From NCBI GenBank assembly GCA_902560685.1, contig CACEMT010000007.1, forward strand, positions 1-58,547: a DNA stretch of 58,547 bases. The letters are read 5' to 3'. Source of the stretch: an uncultured Pelagibacteraceae bacterium (GTDB lineage: Bacteria; Pseudomonadota; Alphaproteobacteria; Pelagibacterales; Pelagibacteraceae). Below the pieces are notes generated by a model. That model searched no databases and was not told the DNA's origin. It saw only the letters and a list, made by a program, of their open reading frames with translations. The position numbers and the translations under genes are program-made. Shown here in pieces: positions 1 to 8,373 of the stretch; positions within the stretch are counted from its first letter, which is position 1, and each line of letters opens with the position of its first letter.

Positions 1-12
1 AATTATTTACTT

Positions 13-1797
13 TTAGTTTGCTTCAAAAATTTTTTTATCCCTTTTTATAGTTTTTATTTCCATATTTTTATAAAATTCTTTTCTAGGCAGAAGAGGGGAC
101 ATGTCTTCTATAGGGTTTCCAAATTGTAATTTAGGGATAATTTTCTGGTCTGTTTTTAATATAACTTCAATAATTTCAGGTTTTTTAGAATTAATAATTT
201 TTGATATTTTTTTTAAATCTTTATGATTTTTAATTAAATTATAATTTAAATTAAAAGCTTCAGATATTTTTTTAAAATTTGGATTAGAGACACCTTTTCC
301 TGAAGCTTCATATCTTTTACCTAAATATAATTCTTGAAATTGTTTAATAATTCCATAGCCATTATTATTTAGTATGAAAATTTTCACAGGCAATTTTAAT
401 TTATCTATTGTATGTAATTCTTGAAGATTTATTTGAATACTTCCGTCCCCATCTATACAAATAATTCTAGATTTATTTTTTACTATTGATGCCCCAATAC
501 TAGCGGGCAACGCATAACCCATAGGAGAATTTCCAAAAGCAGAAAAAAGTTTTTGACCATATTTCACCTTGAATGCTTGAATAGTCCATGTTAGGTGACC
601 CCCATCATCAGCTATTATGACATCTTTCTTCCTTAGTTTGTTTGATAAATATTCAATTAAAACATACGGATTAACAAATTTTTTATCCTTATAATATTTT
701 TTTTGAACCATTGGATATTTATTTTTCCAAGAAAAACATTTATTAAGCCAATTTTGTTTAGAAATTTTCTTAGTAGAGTATCTATTAAATTCATTTAAGA
801 AACTCCCAACATCTTCTCTTATCTTATGGTCTATCTCTAGTCCTCTTTTTTTGTTTAGTTCATGTTTATCAATATCAACCATAATTTTTTTAGCTTTCCT
901 TGCAAAATTTCTTGGCACACCGCCAGTAGTTCTTGTATCTAACCTTGATCCAAGAGACAAAATTAAGTCTGAATTTTGCACAGTAAAGTTAGCCGCTCTA
1001 CTTCCATAAACTCCAATATTTCCAATATACTTATTTTTTGAATGATCAATTAAATCAACACCACTCCATGTCGAAACCACAGGAATGTTTAACTTTGTTA
1101 AAAATTTATTTAATTTTTTTTCAGCTCTTGCATATTTAATTCCTCCACCTAGAATTATTACAGGTCTTTTTGAATTATTTAATTTATTAAATACAAAATT
1201 TATCGTCTTCTTTAATTTATTTTTTTTTTCTATTTTAGGTTTAAATGGTTTTAATAAACTTGGATTTATTTTTTTTCGCTGGAGATCCATAGGAATATCT
1301 AGTAAAACTGGTCCTGGTCTTCCTGATGTTGCGATATGATAGCTTTTTTCCAAAATATATCTAATTTCACTTGGATCATTAATTTTATAAGAAAATTTTG
1401 TTATTGGCTTTGAGACATTTACTATGTCGGTTTCTTGAAATCCCACTTGTCTTACTTTTAGTGTACTTTTATTTGAGCTTTGTTGTTCATAAGTATTTAC
1501 CTGGCCGCAAATATGAAGTGACGGTATAGAGTCAAAATAAGAGCAAGCAATACCAGTGAGCAAATTAGTTGCCCCAGGACCAGATGTAACCATCGTGCAT
1601 GAAAAATTTGGACCAAGTCTAGAATAAGCATCAGCCATCATAGCAGCACCCTGTTCATGAGCAACTGAAGTATATTTAATTTTTTTGTTTCTAGAAAATG
1701 CGTCAACCATAAATGAAATCGCACCACCTGTAATTAAAAAAACTTGCTTAACTTTTTTTTTAACTAAAAAATTCAAGACATAATCAGATAAGTTCAT
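13..1797 (-). CDS. Thiamine-pyrophosphate enzyme, acetolactate synthase/YerE-like
   Basis: The 594-residue protein has the three-domain layout of the acetolactate synthase family. The N-terminal pyrimidine-binding domain carries the conserved glutamate (E48 in AHEQGA). A central domain follows, and the C-terminal pyrophosphate domain has the TPP/Mg motif GDGS (about 450-453) ending in NNNGYG (about 477-482). It overlaps the upstream sugar dehydratase gene by 4 bp and is the last gene of an rlmB-rfbF-rfbG-dehydratase run. That setting argues against branched amino-acid synthesis, and no ilvH or ilvC is nearby. It argues for a sugar-modifying role like YerE, which transfers a two-carbon acetyl unit from pyruvate to a CDP-4-keto-dideoxyhexose. 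The family is certain; the sugar substrate is inferred from neighbours. Confidence 0.8.
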   Translation of the reverse strand: MNLSDYVLNFLVKKKVKQVFLITGGAISFMVDAFSRNKKIKYTSVAHEQGAAMMADAYSRLGPNFSCTMVTSGPGATNLLTGIACSYFDSIPSLHICGQVNTYEQQSSNKSTLKVRQVGFQETDIVNVSKPITKFSYKINDPSEIRYILEKSYHIATSGRPGPVLLDIPMDLQRKKINPSLLKPFKPKIEKKNKLKKTINFVFNKLNNSKRPVIILGGGIKYARAEKKLNKFLTKLNIPVVSTWSGVDLIDHSKNKYIGNIGVYGSRAANFTVQNSDLILSLGSRLDTRTTGGVPRNFARKAKKIMVDIDKHELNKKRGLEIDHKIREDVGSFLNEFNRYSTKKISKQNWLNKCFSWKNKYPMVQKKYYKDKKFVNPYVLIEYLSNKLRKKDVIIADDGGHLTWTIQAFKVKYGQKLFSAFGNSPMGYALPASIGASIVKNKSRIICIDGDGSIQINLQELHTIDKLKLPVKIFILNNNGYGIIKQFQELYLGKRYEASGKGVSNPNFKKISEAFNLNYNLIKNHKDLKKISKIINSKKPEIIEVILKTDQKIIPKLQFGNPIEDMSPLLPRKEFYKNMEIKTIKRDKKIFEAN

Positions 1798-2987
1798 TTC
1801 TTCCTCTTTAGAAAATAATTTATTTTATTATGAATATAATCTATATTATTTTTATTTAGGCCTTGATGACAACCAATCAATAATCCATTTTTCATTATAT
1901 AATCTGTATTTTTAAATGAATCTAATTTATTTTGCCTTGATTTTAAATTTTTAAATGCAGGGTGTCTTAAAATATTTCCGCTAAATATTGGTCTTGTTTG
2001 GATATTGTTTTTTTCTAAGAAGATTTGTAATTTTTTCCTATTAAATTTTTTATTTTCTTTAATTATAATTGGAAACGCTAAAAAATTAGTTTTTACTTTT
2101 TTTTCAATTTTTGGAATAATGAAATAGTCTTTATGTTTACCAAAAAAGACTGAATGATATTTAAAGTTTTTATTTCTTATATCACTAAATGACTTAAATT
2201 TTTTTAATTGAACAAGTCCAAATGATGCTCCTATTTCCGAAGGTTCAAAATTATACCCAACCTCAGAAAAAACAAATTTTTTATCATAATCAAAGCCATT
2301 TAATTTAATATTCAATCTCTTACGTATATTTTCCGAGTCCTTTATAAGAGTTGACATTCTACCCCAACTTCTTAAAACCTTAGCTCTTTCAAATAAAGTT
2401 TTGTCATTTGTTAAAAACATACCACCATTACCTGCACAACTAATAACATGTGAACCATAAAAACTCGTTATTGAAATATCACTATAAACACCGGTGCTTT
2501 TATTATTAATAGTTGCCCCCAAAGTATCTGCTGAGTCTTCAATAATTTTAAGTTTAAATTTTTTTGCAATATTACTTATTTTCTTCCAATCAGGGATATT
2601 TCCTATTAAATTTGGAATTATAATACCTTTTGTTTTTTTTGTAATTTTTTCTTGAATTTTATCAGTATCTATTTGTAAAGTTTCAAGATCAACATCTACA
2701 AATATTGGTTTTGCGCCACTTAAAATAATTGAGGAAACTGCAGTGCCAAAATTAAGGCAAGGAGTAATTATTTCATCTCCTTTTTTAAAATTCAAAACAT
2801 TATTGGCCAATGTTAATGCTGACGAACCAGAGTTAACCATTAAACCATATTTCTTTGAGAATATTTTGGCGATTTTTTTTTCAAATTTCGAAACTGACAC
2901 GCCCATATGAGTTGTTTTTTTCAATTTATTTAAAACAGCTCTTATTTCCTCGTTTCCATAAACATTTTTACCATAAGAAATTTTCAT
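1794..2987 (-). CDS. DegT/DnrJ/EryC1-fold sugar 3-dehydratase (RfbH/ColD-like)
   Basis: This 397-residue PLP-fold protein belongs to the DegT/DnrJ/EryC1 sugar aminotransferase family. The motif SFYGSHVISCAGNGG has His (H180) where aminotransferases carry the Schiff-base lysine. That is the hallmark of the PMP-dependent 3-dehydratases RfbH/E1 and ColD, which remove the C3 hydroxyl of a 4-keto-6-deoxy sugar. D151 in the EDSAD motif fits the residue that contacts the cofactor ring nitrogen. RfbH proteins also hold a four-cysteine [2Fe-2S] site, but only about three scattered cysteines are present here (C77, C184 and one near 373), so it resembles the iron-free ColD type. It lies between rfbG and the TPP enzyme, which suggests a CDP-4-keto-6-deoxyglucose substrate. 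Confidence 0.8.
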   Translation of the reverse strand: MKISYGKNVYGNEEIRAVLNKLKKTTHMGVSVSKFEKKIAKIFSKKYGLMVNSGSSALTLANNVLNFKKGDEIITPCLNFGTAVSSIILSGAKPIFVDVDLETLQIDTDKIQEKITKKTKGIIIPNLIGNIPDWKKISNIAKKFKLKIIEDSADTLGATINNKSTGVYSDISITSFYGSHVISCAGNGGMFLTNDKTLFERAKVLRSWGRMSTLIKDSENIRKRLNIKLNGFDYDKKFVFSEVGYNFEPSEIGASFGLVQLKKFKSFSDIRNKNFKYHSVFFGKHKDYFIIPKIEKKVKTNFLAFPIIIKENKKFNRKKLQIFLEKNNIQTRPIFSGNILRHPAFKNLKSRQNKLDSFKNTDYIMKNGLLIGCHQGLNKNNIDYIHNKINYFLKRKK

Positions 2988-2989
2988 AT

Positions 2990-4060
2990 TTATATTTTAA
3001 GATATTTTATTATTTGATTTTCGCACATTTCTTTTGCATTTTTATTTTTTTTAAAATCATCATTCCATTCAATTACATAATTTAAAGTAATATTCAAATT
3101 CCATTTTGGCTTCCATTTTAAAAATTTTTTAGCTTTTTTATTGCTAAGTTTAAGAATTTTAGTTTCTTGTATTTTACTTGTTTTATTTATTTTAAATTTA
3201 ATTTTTTTAAACTTTTTAATTTTTTTTATTACATCAATTACTTTAATAAAACTATTTTGATTAGGTCCAAAATTCCATTTACCCTCTATGTTTTTTAATT
3301 TATCCTCAAATTGTAATTGAGCTAATTTTAAATATCCGTATGTAGGTTCAATTACATGTTGCCATGGCCTTATATGATCTGGATTTCTAATACATAATTT
3401 CTTATTTCCGTTAACAGAATTAATTATATCTGGAATCAATCGATTTTTTGCATAGTCACCACCTCCGATAACATTTCCAGATCTTGCAGATGAAACTTTG
3501 TTTTTTAAATTTGTCATTTTAAAAAAAGATTTGATAAATGAATTAGTTAAAATTTCTGCACAAACTTTTGAAGCACTATATGGATCATATCCTCCAAGTT
3601 CATCATTTTCGGAATAAAATTTATTTTTTTTTTGAATTTTATAAACTTTATCAGTCGTAATTATAACTGCAGATTTTAATGATTTACATTTTTTTATAGC
3701 ATTTAAAATATTAATTGTTCCATTTATATTTGTATTAAAAGTTTTAATTGGATTTTTGTATCCTTCTATAACTAATGGCTGAGCCGCTAAATGAAATAGT
3801 ATGTCAGGTTTTATTTTATTCATCGATTTATTTAGTTTTTTTTCATTTTTTATATCCGAATAAATATTATCTTTTAAAAAAGCAGAACATTTTGATTGCA
3901 TAAATAAAGATTTTTTTTCAGGTTTTAATGAATAGCCATAAATTTTTGCACCCAATAGATTTAGCATTATACACATCCAACTACCTTTAAATCCAGTATG
4001 TCCTGTAATAAAAACTTTTTTATTTTTCCAAAAACTTTTCAATTTTGAATATTTTTCCAT
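2990..4060 (-). CDS. rfbG: CDP-glucose 4,6-dehydratase
   Basis: This 356-residue extended short-chain dehydrogenase/reductase is predicted to convert CDP-glucose to CDP-4-keto-6-deoxyglucose. The NAD-binding Rossmann motif GHTGFKGSW is near residue 20. A TTDKVY segment and the catalytic pair YSASK (YxxxK) lie near residues 130-165. The stretch RSGNVIGGGDYAKNRLIPD is characteristic of the RfbG group. The gene overlaps the 3' end of rfbF by about 22 bp and is followed 2 bp later by the dehydratase, so the genes should be co-transcribed. Length and motifs match the family well. Confidence 0.88.
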   Translation of the reverse strand: MEKYSKLKSFWKNKKVFITGHTGFKGSWMCIMLNLLGAKIYGYSLKPEKKSLFMQSKCSAFLKDNIYSDIKNEKKLNKSMNKIKPDILFHLAAQPLVIEGYKNPIKTFNTNINGTINILNAIKKCKSLKSAVIITTDKVYKIQKKNKFYSENDELGGYDPYSASKVCAEILTNSFIKSFFKMTNLKNKVSSARSGNVIGGGDYAKNRLIPDIINSVNGNKKLCIRNPDHIRPWQHVIEPTYGYLKLAQLQFEDKLKNIEGKWNFGPNQNSFIKVIDVIKKIKKFKKIKFKINKTSKIQETKILKLSNKKAKKFLKWKPKWNLNITLNYVIEWNDDFKKNKNAKEMCENQIIKYLKI

Positions 4061-4815
4061 GGCATTTTATTTTTTTTTATCATTTCGTTAAAATCATTTT
4101 TATCCTTAAGCGTATCTAAGCTCTTCCAAAATCCTTCATGTTTAAAGGCAAATAATTTTTTTTTCTTTAGAAAAAAACTCAAAGGTTCCTTTTCCCAATA
4201 AGTATTTTTATTTCTAATTTTTTTAATTCCATCTTTTGATATAACAAAAAAACCTCCATTAATATAAATATCAGATTTTTTTTTGCTATTATCAAAAAAC
4301 TTCACCTTATTTTTTTGAATTTTTAATACACCATATCTTTGTTTGGGTCGTACAGCAGTTAATGTTACTTGAGATTTATTTTTATAATGAAAATTTATTA
4401 ATTTTTTAATATTTATATTTGATAATCCATCTCCATAAGTCATAATAAAATCACTTTTCATATTTAATATTCTATAAGATTTTAACATTCTCCCACCAGT
4501 CCCTGTTTCAATCCCCGTATATATTAAATCACCGTTAAATTTTAAAAAATTTGATTTATATATAAATCTGACATGTTTTTTAGAATTTTTAATTATTTTG
4601 CAATTATTCTTTCTTTCTTTTAAGAAATAATTAATTATTGTTTCAGATTTATGACCCAAACAAAATACAAATTCATTAAAACCTTGAGATACAAAGTTTT
4701 CAACAATATGAATTAAAATTGGTTTATTACCTATTTTAACCATTGGTTTTGCTTTAAGCTTACCCTCATGGTCTAATCTTGTCCCAAAACCTCCACACAA
4801 AATAAAAATTTTCAT
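4039..4815 (-). CDS. rfbF: Glucose-1-phosphate cytidylyltransferase
   Basis: The 258-residue nucleotidyltransferase begins with the signature CGGFGTRLDHEG and continues with KPMVKIGNKPILIHI, the nucleotide- and sugar-phosphate-binding motifs of RfbF. It makes CDP-glucose from CTP and glucose-1-phosphate, the entry step for CDP-deoxyhexoses. The start codon overlaps the rlmB stop codon (ATGA arrangement), so translation may be coupled to a housekeeping rRNA methyltransferase. The following rfbG overlaps its 3' end. The family call is secure. Confidence 0.88.
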   Translation of the reverse strand: MKIFILCGGFGTRLDHEGKLKAKPMVKIGNKPILIHIVENFVSQGFNEFVFCLGHKSETIINYFLKERKNNCKIIKNSKKHVRFIYKSNFLKFNGDLIYTGIETGTGGRMLKSYRILNMKSDFIMTYGDGLSNINIKKLINFHYKNKSQVTLTAVRPKQRYGVLKIQKNKVKFFDNSKKKSDIYINGGFFVISKDGIKKIRNKNTYWEKEPLSFFLKKKKLFAFKHEGFWKSLDTLKDKNDFNEMIKKNKMPWKNIQN

Positions 4816-5552
4816 ATTACCTTATTATTATTTATATAATGAAAAACTATAGAAGCGCAGTTAGATATATTTAAGCTTTCTACTTTATCACTTATATTTA
4901 TCTTTACCAAAAAATCAGAATATTTTTCAGTATGTTTGCTTATTCCATAACCCTCGGAACCAAACAGCAGCACAACATTGCCTGACAACTTTATTTTTGT
5001 AAAGTCTTTTTGACTTTTTGAGTCAAAACCATAGACCCAAAAATTTTTTTCTCTTAAATATTTTAAAGTTGTATTTATATTTGATACTTTGAAAATATTT
5101 ATATGTTCCATACATCCGCTAGCTGATTTATACATTATTTTACTTTCATCTGGAAAATGTCTTTCTTTAACTATAATACCATCTATATTAAAAGAAGCCG
5201 CACTTCTTATAATTGAACCTATATTTCTTGGATCTGTAACTTCGTCAAGACAAGCAAATGTAAAATTTTTTCTTTCTTTTATATATTCTTTTAATTCAAT
5301 ATTTTCTAAGTTCTCAACTTCTGCAACAAAACCTTGATGCATAATTTGATCTTTCTTTGAATAGTTGTCTAATTCTTTTTTATTTTTGAAATGAATTTTT
5401 ATATTTTTTAACAAGTCTTTTTTTGGACTATTTCTATGTATTATTTTTTTTGACTCCTCAGTTAAAAATACTCTTTTAACCTGTCTTTTAGGATTTTTTA
5501 ACGCCTCTATAACCGCATGTTTACCAACGATGAAAAATGATCTTTTTTCCAT
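4812..5552 (-). CDS. rlmB: 23S rRNA 2'-O-ribose methyltransferase, TrmH/SpoU family (RlmB-like)
   Basis: The 246-residue protein has an N-terminal RNA-substrate-binding domain (IVGKHAVIEALKNPKRQVKRVFL) and a C-terminal SpoU/TrmH knot. The knot motifs are DEVTDPRNIGSIIRSAASF (about 103-121), LLFGSEGYGIS (about 196-206) and SLNISNCASIVF near the end. RlmB methylates G2251 of 23S rRNA using S-adenosylmethionine. It is the first gene of the minus-strand run that continues into the CDP-sugar genes and is divergent from the tRNA-tuf operon. The final motif has Asn-Cys where many homologues have Ser-Val/Ala, within family variation. The exact rRNA target is inferred from the family. Confidence 0.82.
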   Translation of the reverse strand: MEKRSFFIVGKHAVIEALKNPKRQVKRVFLTEESKKIIHRNSPKKDLLKNIKIHFKNKKELDNYSKKDQIMHQGFVAEVENLENIELKEYIKERKNFTFACLDEVTDPRNIGSIIRSAASFNIDGIIVKERHFPDESKIMYKSASGCMEHINIFKVSNINTTLKYLREKNFWVYGFDSKSQKDFTKIKLSGNVVLLFGSEGYGISKHTEKYSDFLVKINISDKVESLNISNCASIVFHYINNNKVI

Positions 5553-5604
5553 AATTATTATTGATTTTTATATGATTTTTCAGATATTTCCCTTTAATTC
5601 TGAT

Positions 5605-5620
5605 ATTGCATTTATGCAAT
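5605..5620. promoter_or_regulatory. Perfect inverted repeat over the -35 region of the tRNA-Tyr/tuf promoter
   Basis: ATTGCAT and ATGCAAT form two 7-bp arms around a TT centre. The palindrome covers the putative -35 hexamer of the promoter at 5606-5633 and lies in the divergent spacer between rlmB and tRNA-Tyr. Its position and symmetry fit an operator for a dimeric repressor. No regulator can be named from sequence alone. Confidence 0.45.
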
Positions 5621-5633
5621 AAAAATATATAAA
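5606..5633 (+). promoter_or_regulatory. Putative sigma-70 promoter for tRNA-Tyr/tRNA-Gly/tuf operon
   Basis: TTGCAT (-35, 5606-5611) and TATAAA (-10, 5628-5633) are separated by 16 bp and lie about 50 bp upstream of the mature tRNA-Tyr 5' end. The transcribed leader contains a GC-rich hairpin (AGGGG/CCCCT arms near 5663-5679), unusual in this AT-rich DNA, just upstream of the expected RNase P cut. Confidence 0.55.
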
Positions 5634-5685
5634 CCGCTTGTTGTTTAAAGCTTTATTGAACAAGGGGGCGCTTCCCCTGCGAAAA

Positions 5686-5771
<86 letters not shown>

Positions 5772-5810
5772 TTTAATAGACTTAAACAATTTGGAGTGAA
5801 CTTGGGTGAT

Positions 5811-5884
5811 GCGGGTGTAGTTCAATGGTAGAACGCTAGCCTTCCAAGCTGGATGTAAGGGTTCGATTCCCTTTACCCGCTCCA
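5811..5884 (+). tRNA. tRNA-Gly (anticodon TCC)
   Basis: The acceptor stem GCGGGTG/TACCCGC closes with one G-T pair. The D-arm is GTTCAATGGTAGAAC, the anticodon loop CTTCCAA has TCC at 5843-5845, the T-loop is TTCGATT, and an encoded TCCA ends the gene. It lies 39 bp after tRNA-Tyr and 38 bp before tuf, the conserved tRNA-Tyr/tRNA-Gly/tuf arrangement. Confidence 0.95.
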
Positions 5885-5922
5885 AAAATTATTAAAAAAA
5901 AGGAAAAAGAGGTAAAAATATA

Positions 5923-7113
5923 ATGTCGAAAGAAAAGTTTGTAAGAAATAAACCGCACTGTAACATTGGTACAATCGGTCACGTCGATCACGGTAAAACA
6001 ACTTTAACGGCCGCTATAACTAAAGTTTTAGCTGAAACTGGTGGTGCGAATTTTGTTGCTTATGATCAAATAGATAAAGCTCCTGAAGAAAAAGAAAGAG
6101 GGATAACAATATCAACAGCACACGTAGAGTACGAAACTGAAAAAAGACACTACGCTCACGTTGACTGCCCAGGTCACGCTGACTATGTAAAAAATATGAT
6201 AACAGGTGCAGCACAAATGGACGGAGCAATATTAGTTGTAAATGCTGCTGATGGTCCTATGCCTCAAACAAGAGAGCATATTCTTTTGGCAAGACAAGTT
6301 GGGGTTCCAGCGATTGTTGTTTACCTAAATAAAGTAGATCAAGTACAAGATAAAGAGCTAATCGATCTTGTTGAAGAAGAAATTAAAGAATTATTAACTT
6401 CGTATAAATTTCCAGGAGACAAAACTCCAATTATAAAAGGATCAGCTTTAAATGCAGTTGAAGGAAAAGATGAAGCAACAGGAAAAAACTCTATCATGGA
6501 ATTAATGAAAGCGGTTGATGAATTTATTCCACAGCCAGATAGACCAAAAGATAAACCTTTCCTTATGCCAGTAGAAGATGTATTTTCTATTTCAGGAAGA
6601 GGAACAGTTGTAACTGGAAGAGTAGAATCAGGAGTTATAAAAACTGGTGAAGAAATAGAAATAGTCGGTATCAGAGACACAAAAAAATCAGTTTGTACTG
6701 GTGTTGAAATGTTTAGAAAACTTTTAGATACAGGAGAAGCTGGTGATAATATTGGTGCTCTATTAAGAGGTGTTGAAAGAACTGATGTTGAAAGAGGTCA
6801 AGTTTTGTGTAAACCTGGCTCAGTTACTCCACATACAAAATTTGAGGCTCAGGCCTATGTTCTTAAGAAAGAAGAAGGTGGAAGACATACACCTTTTTTT
6901 ACTAAGTATAGACCTCAGTTTTACTTTAGAACTACAGACGTAACCGGTGAAGTAGAATTACCGTCAGGCACAGAGATGGTTATGCCAGGTGATGATGCTA
7001 AGTTTACTGTTAAATTAATTACACCAATAGCAATGAGTGAAAAGTTAAATTTTGCAATTAGAGAAGGTGGAAGAACTGTAGGAGCTGGAGTAGTTACTAA
7101 GATTATAGAGTAA
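5923..7113 (+). CDS. tuf: Translation elongation factor Tu
   Basis: EF-Tu delivers aminoacyl-tRNA to the ribosome as a GTP complex. The 396-residue protein has the usual length and all GTPase motifs: GHVDHGKT (G1), the switch I region [21 protein letters not shown] (G3), NKVD (G4) and GSAL (G5). Beta-barrel domains II and III follow. A purine-rich ribosome-binding site (AAGAGGT) precedes the ATG. It is the only tuf gene in the window; the second copy often found between fusA and rpsJ is absent there. tRNA-Trp begins 8 bp after the stop codon. Confidence 0.98.
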   Translation: MSKEKFVRNKPHCNIGTIGHVDHGKTTLTAAITKVLAETGGANFVAYDQIDKAPEEKERGITISTAHVEYETEKRHYAHVDCPGHADYVKNMITGAAQMDGAILVVNAADGPMPQTREHILLARQVGVPAIVVYLNKVDQVQDKELIDLVEEEIKELLTSYKFPGDKTPIIKGSALNAVEGKDEATGKNSIMELMKAVDEFIPQPDRPKDKPFLMPVEDVFSISGRGTVVTGRVESGVIKTGEEIEIVGIRDTKKSVCTGVEMFRKLLDTGEAGDNIGALLRGVERTDVERGQVLCKPGSVTPHTKFEAQAYVLKKEEGGRHTPFFTKYRPQFYFRTTDVTGEVELPSGTEMVMPGDDAKFTVKLITPIAMSEKLNFAIREGGRTVGAGVVTKIIE

Positions 7114-7121
7114 GCTCCCAT

Positions 7122-7197
7122 AGGAGTGTAGCTCAATTGGTAGAGCGCCGGTCTCCAAAACCGGAGGTTGGGGGTTCGATTCCCTCCGCTCCTGCCA
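7122..7197 (+). tRNA. tRNA-Trp (anticodon CCA)
   Basis: The acceptor stem AGGAGTG/CGCTCCT, D-arm GCTCAATTGGTAGAGC, anticodon stem CCGGT/ACCGG with loop CTCCAAA (CCA at 7155-7157), T-loop TTCGATT and encoded GCCA end are all visible. It sits between tuf and secE, a common bacterial position. Confidence 0.96.
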
Positions 7198-7220
7198 TAA
7201 TAAGGAGAAAACATAAATAT

Positions 7221-7412
7221 ATGAAAAACCCTTTGAAATTTATTCAAGAAGTAAAGCAGGAAGCTTTTAGAGTTACTTGGCCAACCGGAAAAGAAACACT
7301 ACAAGGTACTTTAATGGTTGTTGCTATGGCAATTGTTGCCTCAATTTTTTTTTTACTTTTGGATCAATTTTTTAAATTTTTTTTAGAATTAGTACTGAAA
7401 GTGAGCCTTTAA
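7221..7412 (+). CDS. secE: Preprotein translocase subunit SecE
   Basis: This 63-residue single-span SecE stabilises SecY in the Sec translocon. The cytoplasmic amphipathic segment KFIQEVKQEAFRVTWPTGKET holds the conserved TWP motif. One hydrophobic transmembrane helix follows (about residues 30-58). A longer reading frame extends upstream through tRNA-Trp, so I chose the ATG at 7221, which has an AAGGAG ribosome-binding site at 7202-7207. nusG starts 2 bp after the stop codon. Confidence 0.95.
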   Translation: MKNPLKFIQEVKQEAFRVTWPTGKETLQGTLMVVAMAIVASIFFLLLDQFFKFFLELVLKVSL

Positions 7413-7414
7413 TA

Positions 7415-7945
7415 ATGAAAAGCTGGTACATAGTTCAATCTCATTCAAGCTTTGAAAACAAAGTTGCTCAATTGATAAAAGAAGAGGCTGAAAAGGCTAA
7501 AGTACAAGAAAAAATAGAAGAAATTGTAGTGCCTACACATAATATAACTGAGGTAAAAAGAGGAAAAAGAGTTCAAAGAAAAAAGAAATATTTTCCAGGT
7601 TATGTTTTGATTAAAAGTGAAATGGATAATGAATTATATCATATGATTAAAGGGATAAAAAAAGTAAGTGGATTTCTAGGATCGAAAGGTACACCAGTTC
7701 CTGTCTCTGATAAGGAAATAGAAAAAATTTTAGGCCAGATAAAAGATGGTGTCTCTCAACCCAAATCAAGTATTGAGTATAATGTGGGTGAAAAGGTTCA
7801 AGTTATTGATGGTCCATTTGCATCATTTAGTGGACTTGTCGAAGATGTAGATGAAGAAAAAGCTAGACTTAAAGTTTCAGTTTCTATATTTGGTAGACCG
7901 ACACCAGTAGATTTAGAATTTAATCAAGTGGAGAAAACAAGTTAA
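7415..7945 (+). CDS. nusG: Transcription termination/antitermination factor NusG
   Basis: The 176-residue NusG binds RNA polymerase across the clamp and links it to Rho or the ribosome. The N-terminal NGN domain begins with [16 protein letters not shown] and includes [12 protein letters not shown]. The C-terminal KOW domain contains [17 protein letters not shown] (about 129-145). The stop codon overlaps the rplK start by one base (TAATG), in the standard secE-nusG-rplK-rplA order. Confidence 0.97.
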   Translation: MKSWYIVQSHSSFENKVAQLIKEEAEKAKVQEKIEEIVVPTHNITEVKRGKRVQRKKKYFPGYVLIKSEMDNELYHMIKGIKKVSGFLGSKGTPVPVSDKEIEKILGQIKDGVSQPKSSIEYNVGEKVQVIDGPFASFSGLVEDVDEEKARLKVSVSIFGRPTPVDLEFNQVEKTS

Positions 7946-8373
7946 TGGCAAAAAAAGAAATTAGCGGATATGTAAAGTTGCAAATAAAAGGTGGTCAAGC
8001 TAACCCTGCACCACCAGTTGGACCAGCTTTGGGACAAAGAGGAATAAACATAATGGATTTTTGCAAAGCTTTTAATGAAAAAACAAAAAACTTTATGGGA
8101 AAACCTGTACCTGTAATAATTACAGTTTACAAAGACAAAAAGTTTGATTTTGTAATTAAATCTCCACCAGCTTCACACTTCATAAAAGAAGCAATTAAAT
8201 TAAAAAGTGGTTCGCAAGAGCCAGGAAGAAACATTATTGCATCAATTAGCAAGAAACAAATTGAAGAAATAGCAAAACAAAAAATGGCAGATTTGAATGC
8301 ACATGATTTAGAGCAGGCTTCAAAAATTATTGCAGGTTCTGCTAGATCAATGGGAATAGAGGTAAAAGAATAA
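7945..8373 (+). CDS. rplK: 50S ribosomal protein L11
   Basis: L11 binds the GTPase-associated region of 23S rRNA with L10 and L7/L12. The 142-residue protein has the proline-rich motif [15 protein letters not shown] near its N-terminus. The C-terminal RNA-binding domain ends in [13 protein letters not shown]. One-base overlaps with nusG upstream and rplA downstream suggest translational coupling. Confidence 0.98.
   Translation: MAKKEISGYVKLQIKGGQANPAPPVGPALGQRGINIMDFCKAFNEKTKNFMGKPVPVIITVYKDKKFDFVIKSPPASHFIKEAIKLKSGSQEPGRNIIASISKKQIEEIAKQKMADLNAHDLEQASKIIAGSARSMGIEVKE

Noticed and set aside
7137-7220. Upstream extension of the secE frame
   Set aside because: It runs through tRNA-Trp. The ATG at 7221 has a good ribosome-binding site and gives the normal SecE N-terminus.
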